The notes below the pieces were generated by a model. The model saw nothing but the letters and a program-made list of their open reading frames with translations. It did no database searches and was not told the origin of the DNA. Below are positions 8,467-16,675 of a stretch of DNA of 64,000 nucleotides, one piece after another. The position numbers and the translations under genes are program-made. Positions within the stretch are counted from its first letter, which is position 1. Each line of letters begins with the position of its first letter. This DNA comes from Streptomyces sp. NBC_00353. Its GTDB lineage: Bacteria > Actinomycetota > Actinomycetes > Streptomycetales > Streptomycetaceae. Location of the stretch: NCBI RefSeq assembly GCF_036108815.1, contig NZ_CP107985.1, positions 124,001-188,000 on the forward strand. The letters run 5' to 3'.

Positions 8467-9183
8467 TCAGCGGGGGCGCCAGGTGCGGATCTCGAGGTGG
8501 GTGATGTGGGCGTCGGGGTGGATGCGCCCGTTTTGGACGAGCCATTGGTGGACGGCTGAGGTGACGTCGCCGCCTGCTTGGTCCACGCGGTGGGCGAAGT
8601 CTGCGGCATCGAAGCCGCCGGTGGTGGCGGAGCCGTAGGAGCGTTCTTCGGTGTGGTCGGCGCGTTGGATGACGTCGCGGCGGATGCCGGGTGAGTCGGT
8701 GCGACTGCCGGAGGCGTGGAGGTAGCTGGTCTTGGCCATGCGGACGGTGAAGGCCATGCGGAGGCCTTGGTTGGCGGCTTCTGCGATGAGTGGGCGGAGG
8801 CGGGCGGAACCGGAGGCGATGGCTTGTGCGCCGGCGCGGCCGGTGCCGGTTCCGGTGGGGGTGATGAGGACGGCTTTGGTGCGGACGCGGGCTCTGGTGC
8901 CCGTGGCGGTGGTGCGGCGGGTGATGTGTCGTGCGGCGAGGGTGGCGAGTTCCGTGGTGTCGGTGATGCCCGCGGTTTGCACGGCGGCGAGGACGTGGGT
9001 GAGGGCGGGGACGAAGGCTGCGCCTTTGTGTTTTGTATAGAACTGGGAGACGAGGGAGGGGTCTCGGTTGATGATGCGGGCGATGTCGCGTTTGGTGTAG
9101 CCGTGGGCCTGGAGCTGGTCGGCGAGTCGGGCTGCTTCGTTGAGTTGTGGTTCCGGGGTCCGGCGTCGAGCACGGGGTGGCAT
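8467..9183 (-). CDS. HTH protein in the terminal-protein position of a tap-tpg-like operon
   Basis: 238 aa; ATG at 9183 overlaps the upstream stop as TGATG, so translation is probably coupled. Residues about 27-50 form a helix-turn-helix (YTKRDIARIINRDPSLVSQF). A basic Thr/Arg-rich linker follows (about 88-103) and then an unrecognised domain ending in HITHLEIRTWRPR. It is not an obvious homologue of Tpg, but gene order, size and the HTH-linker-domain plan match the small gene downstream of tap in Streptomyces linear replicons. Inference: a terminal protein or terminal-protein loader of a divergent telomere system. A plain DNA-binding partner is the alternative. Confidence 0.5.
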   Translation of the reverse strand: MPPRARRRTPEPQLNEAARLADQLQAHGYTKRDIARIINRDPSLVSQFYTKHKGAAFVPALTHVLAAVQTAGITDTTELATLAARHITRRTTATGTRARVRTKAVLITPTGTGTGRAGAQAIASGSARLRPLIAEAANQGLRMAFTVRMAKTSYLHASGSRTDSPGIRRDVIQRADHTEERSYGSATTGGFDAADFAHRVDQAGGDVTSAVHQWLVQNGRIHPDAHITHLEIRTWRPR

Positions 9184-11345
9184 CAGGCCTCCTGGTTGGT
9201 GCGGGGTTGGTGGAGGGCTGTGCGGGCGTGGTCGCGCAGGGCGAGGAGTTCGTCTTCGGTGGTGGGTGCGGGGACGGGGCCGGTGAGGTGGCCTTTGTGG
9301 AGGTAGTCGCCGGGCTGCCCGTGGTAGGGCCAGTTCTGGGGCTGGGTGAGGTAGACGGCGTCGGTGCGGAAGGCGATAACGGTGCCGGGCGGGGCGTGGA
9401 GGGCCCCGGCGTAGGTGTCGTCGTCGCGGTGTCGCTGGGAGAGCAGGGCGACGCGGGCGGAGGACCAGATGTGGGCGGCCCATTCCGGGTGGGCGTTGGG
9501 GTCGCGGGTGAAGCCGGTGGGGCGTTGCCAGGTGATGGTGTCGTTGTCGAAGCCGATGATTTCGGCGTCCGGGGGGACGTCGCGCTCGTGGGTGCGGGGG
9601 GTGGTGCCGGTGACGGTGCGGGGTCGTTGGGCGAAGGCGCCGATGCCGTAGAGGAGGATCGCGCGGACGGCACGGGAGGCGAGGTGGGCGGCGGTGCGCT
9701 GTGCGGGGTCGCCGTTGAGGTCGGCTTGGGCGGTGAGGGATGCCCAGGCTTCTTTGAGTTTCTTGGACCAGTCGTCCAGTGGTTTGCCGTCGTCGAAGAG
9801 GATGCCGTCGAGGATTTCGATCTTCCACGGCCCACGGGGGTTGGACAGGGCGGTGTGGATTTCGGGTCCGCCGGCCCAGGTGGTGAACGTGGTTCCCGGG
9901 GTGGCCGGGTAGTGCCAGGCGCGGTCGCCGGGGGCGGGCGCGGGGAGGATCCCGACGTGGTTCCAGGTGTCGGGGACGGTGACGCGGACGTGCCAGTGGC
10001 CGCAGGCGAACAGGGCCTTGGTCTGTTCCTTCTGTGACCAGGAGGCAAAGGTGGCGGCGGTGACGCGGCGGGGTGTGCCGACGCCGGATTTCCAGGTGTG
10101 TTTGGCGTAGGCGAAGGTGCGGTCGTACTCGGCCAGGCCGGGAAGCTGTTCAGGGACGCGGGGCGGGGTGATGAGTTCCGTGCGGCCCTGTCCGGCGGTG
10201 GCGTGGAACAGGCCGCGGAGCTCTTCGGACAGGACGGGGTAGCCGTCGGCGTACTGGCCCTTGGTGGGGATGGTGCGGGTCCACAGGTCGCGGCCGGTCT
10301 GGGAGGGGGATCCCATGATGACGGCGTCGGGCCAGTGGTGGCGCAGGGCCTTCCACAGCAGGACGAACGCGTCCCGGATGATGGCGGGTTCGGCGCCCTC
10401 GGTGTCGAACCACTCCCCCGCTGAGCGGATTTCGACGTGGTGTTCGCCGTCGGCGCGCTGGTAGCGGCCGACGGGGTTGCGGGGGTGGACGAAGTGTCCG
10501 GCCATGCGGTCCTTGCCGCGGCCGGTGTCGGTGCGCCACCCGGGAGTGTCGGCGTTCAGCCAGGCGGCGACTGCGTCCTTGAGGAAGGGGTGCTGGTCGG
10601 CCTGGTGGTGCCAGGGAGTTCCGGCGGTGATGTAGATCCGTTCGACGCCGCCGGGCAGAGCGTGGAAGACCGTGTTCAGGATTTCGGCGGCACTGGCGGT
10701 CGGCAGGTCCAGGCGGAAGGTCTGGTCGCGGTGGACCAGCACGCCCGCATCAGTGTCGAGGAAGACGGTGCTGCGGGCCTGCTGGGTGAAGTTCGGGTGG
10801 GTGGAGGCCAGGTTCGCTGTGTGGGTGAACCACCGGTCGCCGTCGGGGCCTTGAGGGATGCCGGGAAGAGTGCGCTGCTCCCCGGTACGGTTGGGAGGAG
10901 TCGGCGCAGTCTGCGGTGCCGCTGCTGGCGGAGCAGCAGCGGGGGGTGCTGAGGGTGGTTCGGGCTCCGACGCCGGCTGGGGGACCGGGCGGGTCATGGC
11001 CGGGGCAACTGTGCCGGTCTGGGCGGGTTCCTCTTCGGCGACGTTGACCGGTGCCGTCTCGGCGGCGGGTTCGGGGGCCGGAGGCACTGTGGCGGTCTCC
11101 GCTGCTGATACGTTGCCGGCGAGCCGGTTCGGGGCAAGGATCGGGGCGATCGCCACGACGTCAGCGAGGCTCAGCCCGGCTGCGGGTGCGATGCGTTCGG
11201 CTTTCGCCTTCTCGTATCCGGCCAGCGCGGTGATCTGCCGGGCGCGGTCCGTTTCCAGTTTCGCGAGCGCGGCCTGGGTCTTCTTGATGTCGTCGCGCAG
11301 GGCGCGCAAGTCGGCGAGTTGCGCGTTGTAGGTCTTTGCGTCCAT
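9183..11345 (-). CDS. Tap-like telomere-associated protein with polymerase-B-like core
   Basis: 720 aa from the ATG at 11345; the open frame runs 39 codons further but overlaps the previous gene. Residues 1-55 look coiled-coil, 80-160 are Ala/Pro-rich, and 170-690 form a conserved-looking core. Its segments follow the order of a family B polymerase: EYDRTFAY (406-413, motif A position), HVRVTVP (452-458), WKIEILDGILFDDGKPLDDW (507-526), RAILLYGIGAFAQRPR (561-576, motif B position), EWAAHIWSSARVALL (621-635) and VIAFRTDAVYLT (656-667, motif C position). The first Asp of the motif C DTD appears replaced by Arg. As I remember it, Tap of Streptomyces telomeres shows the same degenerate series. 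Middle gene of a three-gene operon. Confidence 0.6.
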   Translation of the reverse strand: MDAKTYNAQLADLRALRDDIKKTQAALAKLETDRARQITALAGYEKAKAERIAPAAGLSLADVVAIAPILAPNRLAGNVSAAETATVPPAPEPAAETAPVNVAEEEPAQTGTVAPAMTRPVPQPASEPEPPSAPPAAAPPAAAPQTAPTPPNRTGEQRTLPGIPQGPDGDRWFTHTANLASTHPNFTQQARSTVFLDTDAGVLVHRDQTFRLDLPTASAAEILNTVFHALPGGVERIYITAGTPWHHQADQHPFLKDAVAAWLNADTPGWRTDTGRGKDRMAGHFVHPRNPVGRYQRADGEHHVEIRSAGEWFDTEGAEPAIIRDAFVLLWKALRHHWPDAVIMGSPSQTGRDLWTRTIPTKGQYADGYPVLSEELRGLFHATAGQGRTELITPPRVPEQLPGLAEYDRTFAYAKHTWKSGVGTPRRVTAATFASWSQKEQTKALFACGHWHVRVTVPDTWNHVGILPAPAPGDRAWHYPATPGTTFTTWAGGPEIHTALSNPRGPWKIEILDGILFDDGKPLDDWSKKLKEAWASLTAQADLNGDPAQRTAAHLASRAVRAILLYGIGAFAQRPRTVTGTTPRTHERDVPPDAEIIGFDNDTITWQRPTGFTRDPNAHPEWAAHIWSSARVALLSQRHRDDDTYAGALHAPPGTVIAFRTDAVYLTQPQNWPYHGQPGDYLHKGHLTGPVPAPTTEDELLALRDHARTALHQPRTNQEA

Positions 11346-11367
11346 CACGATCCCTTGTGCCTGCAGG

Positions 11368-11970
11368 TCAGTTGGCGGAACGGTTACCGGTTGCGACGTA
11401 CGCGATGGCGCCGCCCGAGTGCGAAGTGAGGCGGGTGCCCAGGAGGAGGTCCGCCACGTCACGGTCGGTTTGCTGCGGTGCGGTCAGGTGCTTGACGGGT
11501 GTGGCCAGGTCGGTGAGGTATCCGGCGAGGACTGCGTCCGGGAATGCGTGTCGTCCGCCCTCACCTCTCTCCCAGGTGTCCAAGCCGGTCAGGACGGCCA
11601 CGACGTACCCCGACAGAGTCACCGGCAGCACTCCCCCGGCGGCCACACTGGCGGCGTCGCAGCGCCACCAGCCTTTCAGGCTCCTGAGGAGATCCTCGGG
11701 GCCGAGGGCAGATGCGTATCCGATCCACTGCCGGTCGGTGTCGCCGACTCGGCGTGCCACGTCGACGCGCAGCACCCCGAGTTCTTTGGCATCCAGGTGG
11801 TGCAAGGGGGCGTGGGGGCGTTCCTGCAGGGCTTGAACGACCCAGAGAGGCGTCATCACACGGACGCCGCGGCGGGAGAGACCGGGAAGCACGCCTGCAT
11901 TGACGAGGCGACGGAAGGTGGTGACTGCGCAGCCCAGTTCCTCGGCGGCCTGTCCCGTCGTGAGCAGCAT
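11368..11970 (-). CDS. HTH (MerR/excisionase-like) DNA-binding protein
   Basis: 200 aa from the ATG at 11970 with GGGAGA upstream. Residues 2-30 read TTGQAAEELGCAVTTFRRLV, a helix-turn-helix of the MerR/HTH_17 type used by excisionases and some partition proteins. The rest is an unrecognised alpha/beta domain. It is first in the operon, 22 bp before the Tap-like gene, so it may regulate the operon or help place the complex on DNA ends. It is divergent from the nuclease gene. Confidence 0.6.
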   Translation of the reverse strand: MLLTTGQAAEELGCAVTTFRRLVNAGVLPGLSRRGVRVMTPLWVVQALQERPHAPLHHLDAKELGVLRVDVARRVGDTDRQWIGYASALGPEDLLRSLKGWWRCDAASVAAGGVLPVTLSGYVVAVLTGLDTWERGEGGRHAFPDAVLAGYLTDLATPVKHLTAPQQTDRDVADLLLGTRLTSHSGGAIAYVATGNRSAN

Positions 11971-12299
11971 TGCCTGTCTCCCTGGGGACGCGTGCCTGTG
12001 CCGTGCCTGGACGATATCGGCACACACATCCCTCATGCAAGCCTGATCAGATATCTGAGTTGGGATGCTGTCATTGTGACGGTGGTCGGGTGATCTTGCG
12101 GTAGCGGGGGCATGTGGGCAGGGCCTCTCGGTTGGGGATGCGAATCCGATCCGTCGGCGGACACGTGAAGGTCTCAGCTCCCCGGGTGTCTCAAAGTCGC
12201 CCACCGAGCCACCTCTTGAGCCATCAAGCAAGTCATTCGGATTGACGGTCCGTGCCGCAGGGCAGCTCTCCTTCTTCGGTCTGTAACAAAGGGGGGCGG
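11971..12299. promoter_or_regulatory. Divergent intergenic region with a 12-bp palindrome
   Basis: 329 bp between the HTH gene and the nuclease gene, and so the likely site of both promoters. It contains the perfect palindrome TCAGATATCTGA at 12047-12058, a good operator candidate. No clear -35/-10 pair was assigned. Confidence 0.45.
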
Positions 12300-13817
12300 A
12301 TGGCTCGCAGGAAGTCTCTGGCGGCGCAGTTGGTGCAGACATATCGGGATGCGCAGGAGGCGAAGGCCGCTGCTGCCAAGCGGGCCGAGGCAGAGCGTGA
12401 TCGTCAGGCCCGCGCGGCGGAACGGGAGGCCGCTCAGCGCGCCAAGGAGGAGGCCAGGCGGGAACGTGAGCGGGCCCAGGCCTGGGTCCGTACGCAGAAG
12501 GAGAAGGAAGCTCAGCGTTCCGCCGAGTCCCGGAAGGCCGAGCAGATCGTCCGGGATCTGGAGAAGCGTGAGGCAGCCCGGGCCAAGGAGGCTGAGCAGA
12601 GGAAGCGGGCCGAAGCGCGTGAGAGGACGGCGGCAGAACGGCGTGCGAAGCAGGAGATGAGCGACCGCCTGCGTCAGGAGGCGACTCTCAAGACAGCTGA
12701 GGTCGAGACACAAGTGGATCGCTTGATGTCCGTACTCCACACACGGCCTGGTGGTCTTCGCACGCTCCGACTGCGGGTGGAAGAAGCTTTCAGCGAAGGT
12801 GGCTCCGATGGCCTGACCGGCTGCGTGGAGGAGACGCTCAGCAGAGTTGTCTACCCCGACGGTCTTCGCGGTGGGCGTCGCGTGGCTTTCGCGCCGGAAG
12901 CGAGGGAGTTGGTCCTGGAAGTCGAACTGCCTGGCCAGGTGGTAGTGCCGGCTGTCACGCAGTACCGGTACAAGGCATCCGCACCTGCGGCAGTGGTGCC
13001 GCAGCCACGGAAAGAGGCCGAGTGCAAGGCCATGTATAGAGACCTCGTCGCACGGCTCGCTTTGAGGGCCATCGACGAGGCCTTCACGGTGGCCCCGCCC
13101 TCACTGGTCGACGTGGTGGCGTTCAACGGGCACGTCCACGCCAAGGACCGCGCCACCGGGAAAGCCATCCGGCCCTGTCTGATCAGTCTGAGGGCGAGCC
13201 GGGACACGTTCGAGGACCTCGTCCTGGACGAGCCGGAACTCGACCCGGTTCAGAGCCTGCACTTCCTCAACGCCATCGTCTCCCAGCACCCCTACGACCT
13301 GGAACCCGTCCGGCCCGTGGTCACCTTCGACCTCGCCAAGTACAAATTGGCTCCTGAGCGCGATGTCGTCGCCGGGCTGGACAGCCGGCCCGACCTCGTC
13401 ACGCTGGATCCCATCGAGTTCGAGCACCTCATCCGGCGTCTCTTCGAGAAGATCGGCCTCAAGTCCTGGGTCACCCAGGCCTCCCGCGACGACGGAGTCG
13501 ATGCCGTGGCCGTCAACGAGGAACCCCTCATCGGCGGCCTGTGCATCATCCAGGCCAAACGCTCCAAGAACGCCGTGCCCGCCGAAGCCGTACGCGCACT
13601 CGCCGGCGTCATGCACGACAAAGCCGCCGCCAAAGGCATCGTCGTCACCACCGCATGGTTCGGCAAAGCCAGCTGGGACTTCGCCCACCGCACCGGCCGC
13701 ATGGAACTCATCGACGGCCGCCACCTCAAAGCCCTCCTCCTCGAGCACCTCGGCATCGACGCACTCATTGGCCTGCCCAAACTCCCACCCGGTTGGGAAA
13801 CCCGCGACCTCACCTGA
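12300..13817 (+). CDS. Coiled-coil protein with C-terminal Mrr-type restriction endonuclease domain
   Basis: 505 aa from the ATG at 12300, preceded by AAGGGGGGCGGA. Residues about 10-140 are a long charged coiled coil (Ala/Arg/Glu/Lys heptads). An unrecognised middle domain follows. Residues 365-490 match the Mrr catalytic fold: LDPIEFEHLIRRLFEKIGL with Glu374, DDGVDAVAV with Asp401 and IIQAKRS with Gln418/Lys420, an intact PD-(D/E)xK-type site. Mrr enzymes cut modified or foreign DNA. Position opposite the telomere-type operon suggests defence of, or work at, DNA ends, but that is inference. Confidence 0.78.
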   Translation: MARRKSLAAQLVQTYRDAQEAKAAAAKRAEAERDRQARAAEREAAQRAKEEARRERERAQAWVRTQKEKEAQRSAESRKAEQIVRDLEKREAARAKEAEQRKRAEARERTAAERRAKQEMSDRLRQEATLKTAEVETQVDRLMSVLHTRPGGLRTLRLRVEEAFSEGGSDGLTGCVEETLSRVVYPDGLRGGRRVAFAPEARELVLEVELPGQVVVPAVTQYRYKASAPAAVVPQPRKEAECKAMYRDLVARLALRAIDEAFTVAPPSLVDVVAFNGHVHAKDRATGKAIRPCLISLRASRDTFEDLVLDEPELDPVQSLHFLNAIVSQHPYDLEPVRPVVTFDLAKYKLAPERDVVAGLDSRPDLVTLDPIEFEHLIRRLFEKIGLKSWVTQASRDDGVDAVAVNEEPLIGGLCIIQAKRSKNAVPAEAVRALAGVMHDKAAAKGIVVTTAWFGKASWDFAHRTGRMELIDGRHLKALLLEHLGIDALIGLPKLPPGWETRDLT

Positions 13818-13976
13818 CACCAAAGGGAGCGGCTCTGGAGGTCCGGGCAACCAGCAGCATGACGGATCCGGTGGCCAGTTGGGCTCACGTGCCACACCCT
13901 TGGGCACGAGCGGCCGCGGGCTGCGCGTCATCGACGCCCTCAGAGCGTCTGGGCACATATCAGCGCAATTCAACTA

Positions 13977-14304
13977 TCAGTAGGAGAACTCGATGTAGTC
14001 GATGTCAGTGAGCTGCACCATGTGTAGGCCGCCGGTGGGTGAGACCTTGAAATAGGCCTCGCCGACGGCGTCTCCGACGATGGTGCGGAGTTCGTGTTCG
14101 TCCCCGTTGCGGTACCGGGCTTGGAACAGCCGGGCCGCGTAGGCGGTGGGCAGGTGTTCGGAGATATGGCGCATCCGGCCGTCGTCAGAACTGCCGGCTG
14201 CTCCGGTGAACCCGAACCAGGCTCTGAAGTGCACCCACATGCCCTGATGCTGGTGGTTGAGGACCTTTTTATGGGCACGGCGGCGTTGCCCCTGCCGAAA
14301 ACCT
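13977..14304 (-). pseudogene. tpg: Telomere terminal protein Tpg, C-terminal fragment
   Basis: The frame reads AWFGFTGAAGSSDDGRMRH, PTAYAARLFQARYRNGDEHE, VGEAYFK and QLTDIDYIEFSY before TGA. This matches the C-terminal half of Tpg, the protein bound to 5' ends of Streptomyces linear DNA (family pattern YAARLF ... VYFK ... ELTDIDYIDF). The N-terminal HTH half is missing: an in-frame stop lies about 20 codons before the first ATG (14240). An IS630 copy begins 70 bp upstream and may have removed it. Probably non-functional. Confidence 0.75.
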
Positions 14305-14378
14305 CATCCACCGAGGTCAGGCTGCATGCTGGTATTCGTGGAGAGTGCCGCCGAGGCGGTCGCGGCGGCGTATGTCTA

Positions 14379-15609
14379 GTGCCGCCTCAGGCAACGTTTG
14401 CCCTGTCGACGACGGCTTGTAGGTGCTGGTCGTCGGCATGGCGGTTTCGCCAGATGATGTAGCGGCGGATCATGCTGCCCTGTTCCTTGTGGTCGGCGTG
14501 GTCCGTGCCGTCCAGAGTGAAGTAGCGCAGGGCCGTGAACTGGGCCTCGATGCGGTTGAGCCAGGAGGAGTTGGTCGGTGTGTAGGCGATCTCGACGTTG
14601 TTCGCGGCAGCCCAGGTGCCGACCCGCTGGCACCTTTTCGTGGTCAGGTGCGGGGAGAAGTTGTCGGCCACGATCGCGATCCGGACGGTGTCCGGGTAGA
14701 GGCTGCGCAGGTAGCGGCAGAACTCCAGGAACTGGGTGCGCTTCTTGACCGGTTTGATGTGGCCGTAGAGCTTGTCCTTGGCCAGGTCCAGGGCGGCGAA
14801 CAGGTGTCGCACCCCGCCGTAGCGGTTGTAGGTCGCTCGTCGCCGTCGGCGCGGTTCACGGTCGGGGTCCTTGTGTGTGCCGCCGCGCTCGGCCCACTGC
14901 CGGCCCGGGTGGGGCATCAGGTTGAGCGGCCCGAACTCGTCCATGCAGAAGATGACTTCGGGTTCGCCGTCCTCGGGTATAACCTCGCCGTCGGCGATGG
15001 CGTACAGGTGCTCGACCCGCGCTTTCTTGGCCGCGTAGTCCGGATCGCGTGAGGTCTTCCAGGTCTTCAGGCGTTGAAACGAGACGCCTTCCTCGCGGAG
15101 CAGGATGCGCAGGCCCTCGTGGCTGATGTCGTCGACCACCCCCTCGGCGACCAGGAAGTCCGCCAGCTTGGTCAGGCTCCAGGTCGAGAACGGCAGGTCG
15201 TGCTCGGTCGGCTTCGACTTCGCGATCTTCTTGATCTCACGGCGCTCCGGCAGCGTGAACGTCTTCGGCCGGCCACCGGAGTACTTCGGATACAGAGAGT
15301 CGAAGCCGTCGGCGTTGAAGTTGTGGATCACGTCCCGGACCCGGTCGTCGCTGGTGAACGACACCTCGGCGATCTTCGCCACCGGCATGCCCTGCGCGGA
15401 CAGCAGCACCATCTGGGCCCGCCGCCAGGTCACCACCGACCCGGCGCCTCTGCGGATAATCCGCAGCAGTCGCCGCCCCTCATCATCATCGATCTCTCGG
15501 ACACGCACTCGTTCTGGCACCCGGACAGAATGATGCCCACGCGCCGTCCACTACAGCACCCGGACGGCGCGTCACATCACAACAGGGCAAACGTTGCCTG
15601 ATCCGGCAC
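14379..15609 (-). mobile_element. IS630 family element, copy A
   Basis: 1231 bp between TA dinucleotides at 14377-14378 and 15610-15611. The ends are inverted repeats (about 26 bp, two mismatches): GTGCCGCCTCAGGCAACG at one end and, inverted, GTGCCGGATCAGGCAACG at the other, both continuing TTTGCCCTG. TA target duplication is typical of IS630/Tc1-mariner. A second copy in opposite orientation lies at 36015-37245. Confidence 0.9.
14387..15520 (-). CDS. IS630 family transposase (copy A)
   Basis: 377 aa, GTG start at 15520. An N-terminal HTH (AKIAEVSFTSDDRVRDVI) precedes a DDE domain with Asp in FCMDEFG, Asp in IVADNFSPH and Glu in SWLNRIEAQF. It is the only gene of the element, is intact, and its protein is identical to that of copy B, so both copies may be active and recently spread. 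Confidence 0.95.
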   Translation of the reverse strand: MPERVRVREIDDDEGRRLLRIIRRGAGSVVTWRRAQMVLLSAQGMPVAKIAEVSFTSDDRVRDVIHNFNADGFDSLYPKYSGGRPKTFTLPERREIKKIAKSKPTEHDLPFSTWSLTKLADFLVAEGVVDDISHEGLRILLREEGVSFQRLKTWKTSRDPDYAAKKARVEHLYAIADGEVIPEDGEPEVIFCMDEFGPLNLMPHPGRQWAERGGTHKDPDREPRRRRRATYNRYGGVRHLFAALDLAKDKLYGHIKPVKKRTQFLEFCRYLRSLYPDTVRIAIVADNFSPHLTTKRCQRVGTWAAANNVEIAYTPTNSSWLNRIEAQFTALRYFTLDGTDHADHKEQGSMIRRYIIWRNRHADDQHLQAVVDRANVA

Positions 15610-15616
15610 TAGCTAG

Positions 15617-16675
15617 CTAGGGCTTCTTCCCGCGGCGTCGTGGGGCGCGTGCGCTTGAGCCGCGCACGATCAGCTCGACCGCGTCGTCCACGATCTCCTC
15701 GATGGGGTCGTCAGGACTGCTGCCTGCCAGAAGTTCGACAGCGCGTCGGCCGAGGTCCTCCAGCGGCATCCGCACGGTGGTGAGCGGCGGTGTGAGATAG
15801 CTGGCCAGCGGGAGGTCGTGTACCGCCACCACCGACAGGTCGCGGGGCACCTCGACGCCCGCGGCGTGGGCGGCGTGGAGGGCGCCGATGGCCGATGCAA
15901 CGTTGGCCACGAACACTGCGGTTGGAGGCTCGTCGAGCGCGAGTAGCGCGGCCATGGCCATAGCGCCGCCGGCGTGGGCGTAGTCGGCGTGGACGATGAG
16001 TCCGTCCTCGTGAGGCAACCCGTTTCGTTCCATCGCGGCGAGATAGCCGGCGCGGCGGCGTAGGGCGGTGTCTTCCCCGGTCGGGCCGGCCAGGTGTGCG
16101 ATGCGGCGGTGCCCGAGCGCCGCCAGGTGTTCGACTGCTAGGTCACCGGCGCGCTCGTCATCGAGAATGACGCAACGTCGCGCCCAGCTTGCTCGCCGGT
16201 TGACGAGGAGCCAGGGCATTGCGACGTCGTTGAGTCTGTCGATCAGCGCTTTGTCGGTGTCGGTTCCTGCCAGTAGGAGCCCGTCAACCCGGCCCTGGCC
16301 GAGCAGGTCGATGTACTGGCGTGTCCCGGGCTTGTCGCCCGTAGCGCTGCCGGTGACCAAGACATATCCGAGCGTCGCAGCCGCTGCCTGAGCGCCCTTG
16401 ATGATCTCGGCGTAGACAGGGTTGGCGAAATCCGGGATGAACAGTCCGAGCATGCCTGCTCGCGCGGTCCGTAGGCTGCGGCCGGCGGCGTTCGGGCGGT
16501 AGCGGAGTTGCTTGATGGCGGCGACCACGCGCTCGCGTGTCTCGGGCCGAACGGACAGGCGTGGGTCGCCGTTGATGACGCGAGAGACCACCGAAGGGTC
16601 GACTCCCACATGCGCCGCCACGTCCGCCAGGGTCACGCGCGCTTGACGACCGCCAGGCGAGGGCTTCGTAGTCAT
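15617..16675 (-). CDS. LacI family transcriptional regulator
   Basis: 352 aa from the ATG at 16675; the longer frame reads into the upstream gene. Residues 15-36 are the LacI HTH (TLADVAAHVGVDPSVVSRVI), then the hinge RYRPNAAGRSLR and a periplasmic-binding-protein-like sensor (GMLGLFIPDFANPVYAEIIK). Its start overlaps the stop of the oxidoreductase gene as ATGA, so it is translated with it. Seven palindromes with a central CG, typical LacI-type operators, sit in front of the island's transcription units, and this is the only LacI gene in the window. It therefore likely represses the whole set. An IS630 end lies 6 bp after the stop. Confidence 0.92.
   Translation of the reverse strand: MTTKPSPGGRQARVTLADVAAHVGVDPSVVSRVINGDPRLSVRPETRERVVAAIKQLRYRPNAAGRSLRTARAGMLGLFIPDFANPVYAEIIKGAQAAAATLGYVLVTGSATGDKPGTRQYIDLLGQGRVDGLLLAGTDTDKALIDRLNDVAMPWLLVNRRASWARRCVILDDERAGDLAVEHLAALGHRRIAHLAGPTGEDTALRRRAGYLAAMERNGLPHEDGLIVHADYAHAGGAMAMAALLALDEPPTAVFVANVASAIGALHAAHAAGVEVPRDLSVVAVHDLPLASYLTPPLTTVRMPLEDLGRRAVELLAGSSPDDPIEEIVDDAVELIVRGSSARAPRRRGKKP

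Noticed and set aside
8429..10048. 539-codon minus-strand open frame overlapping the Tap-like operon
   Set aside because: Pro/Thr/Arg-rich alternative frame of the real genes; no motifs, and the real frames show overlap coupling and an HTH.
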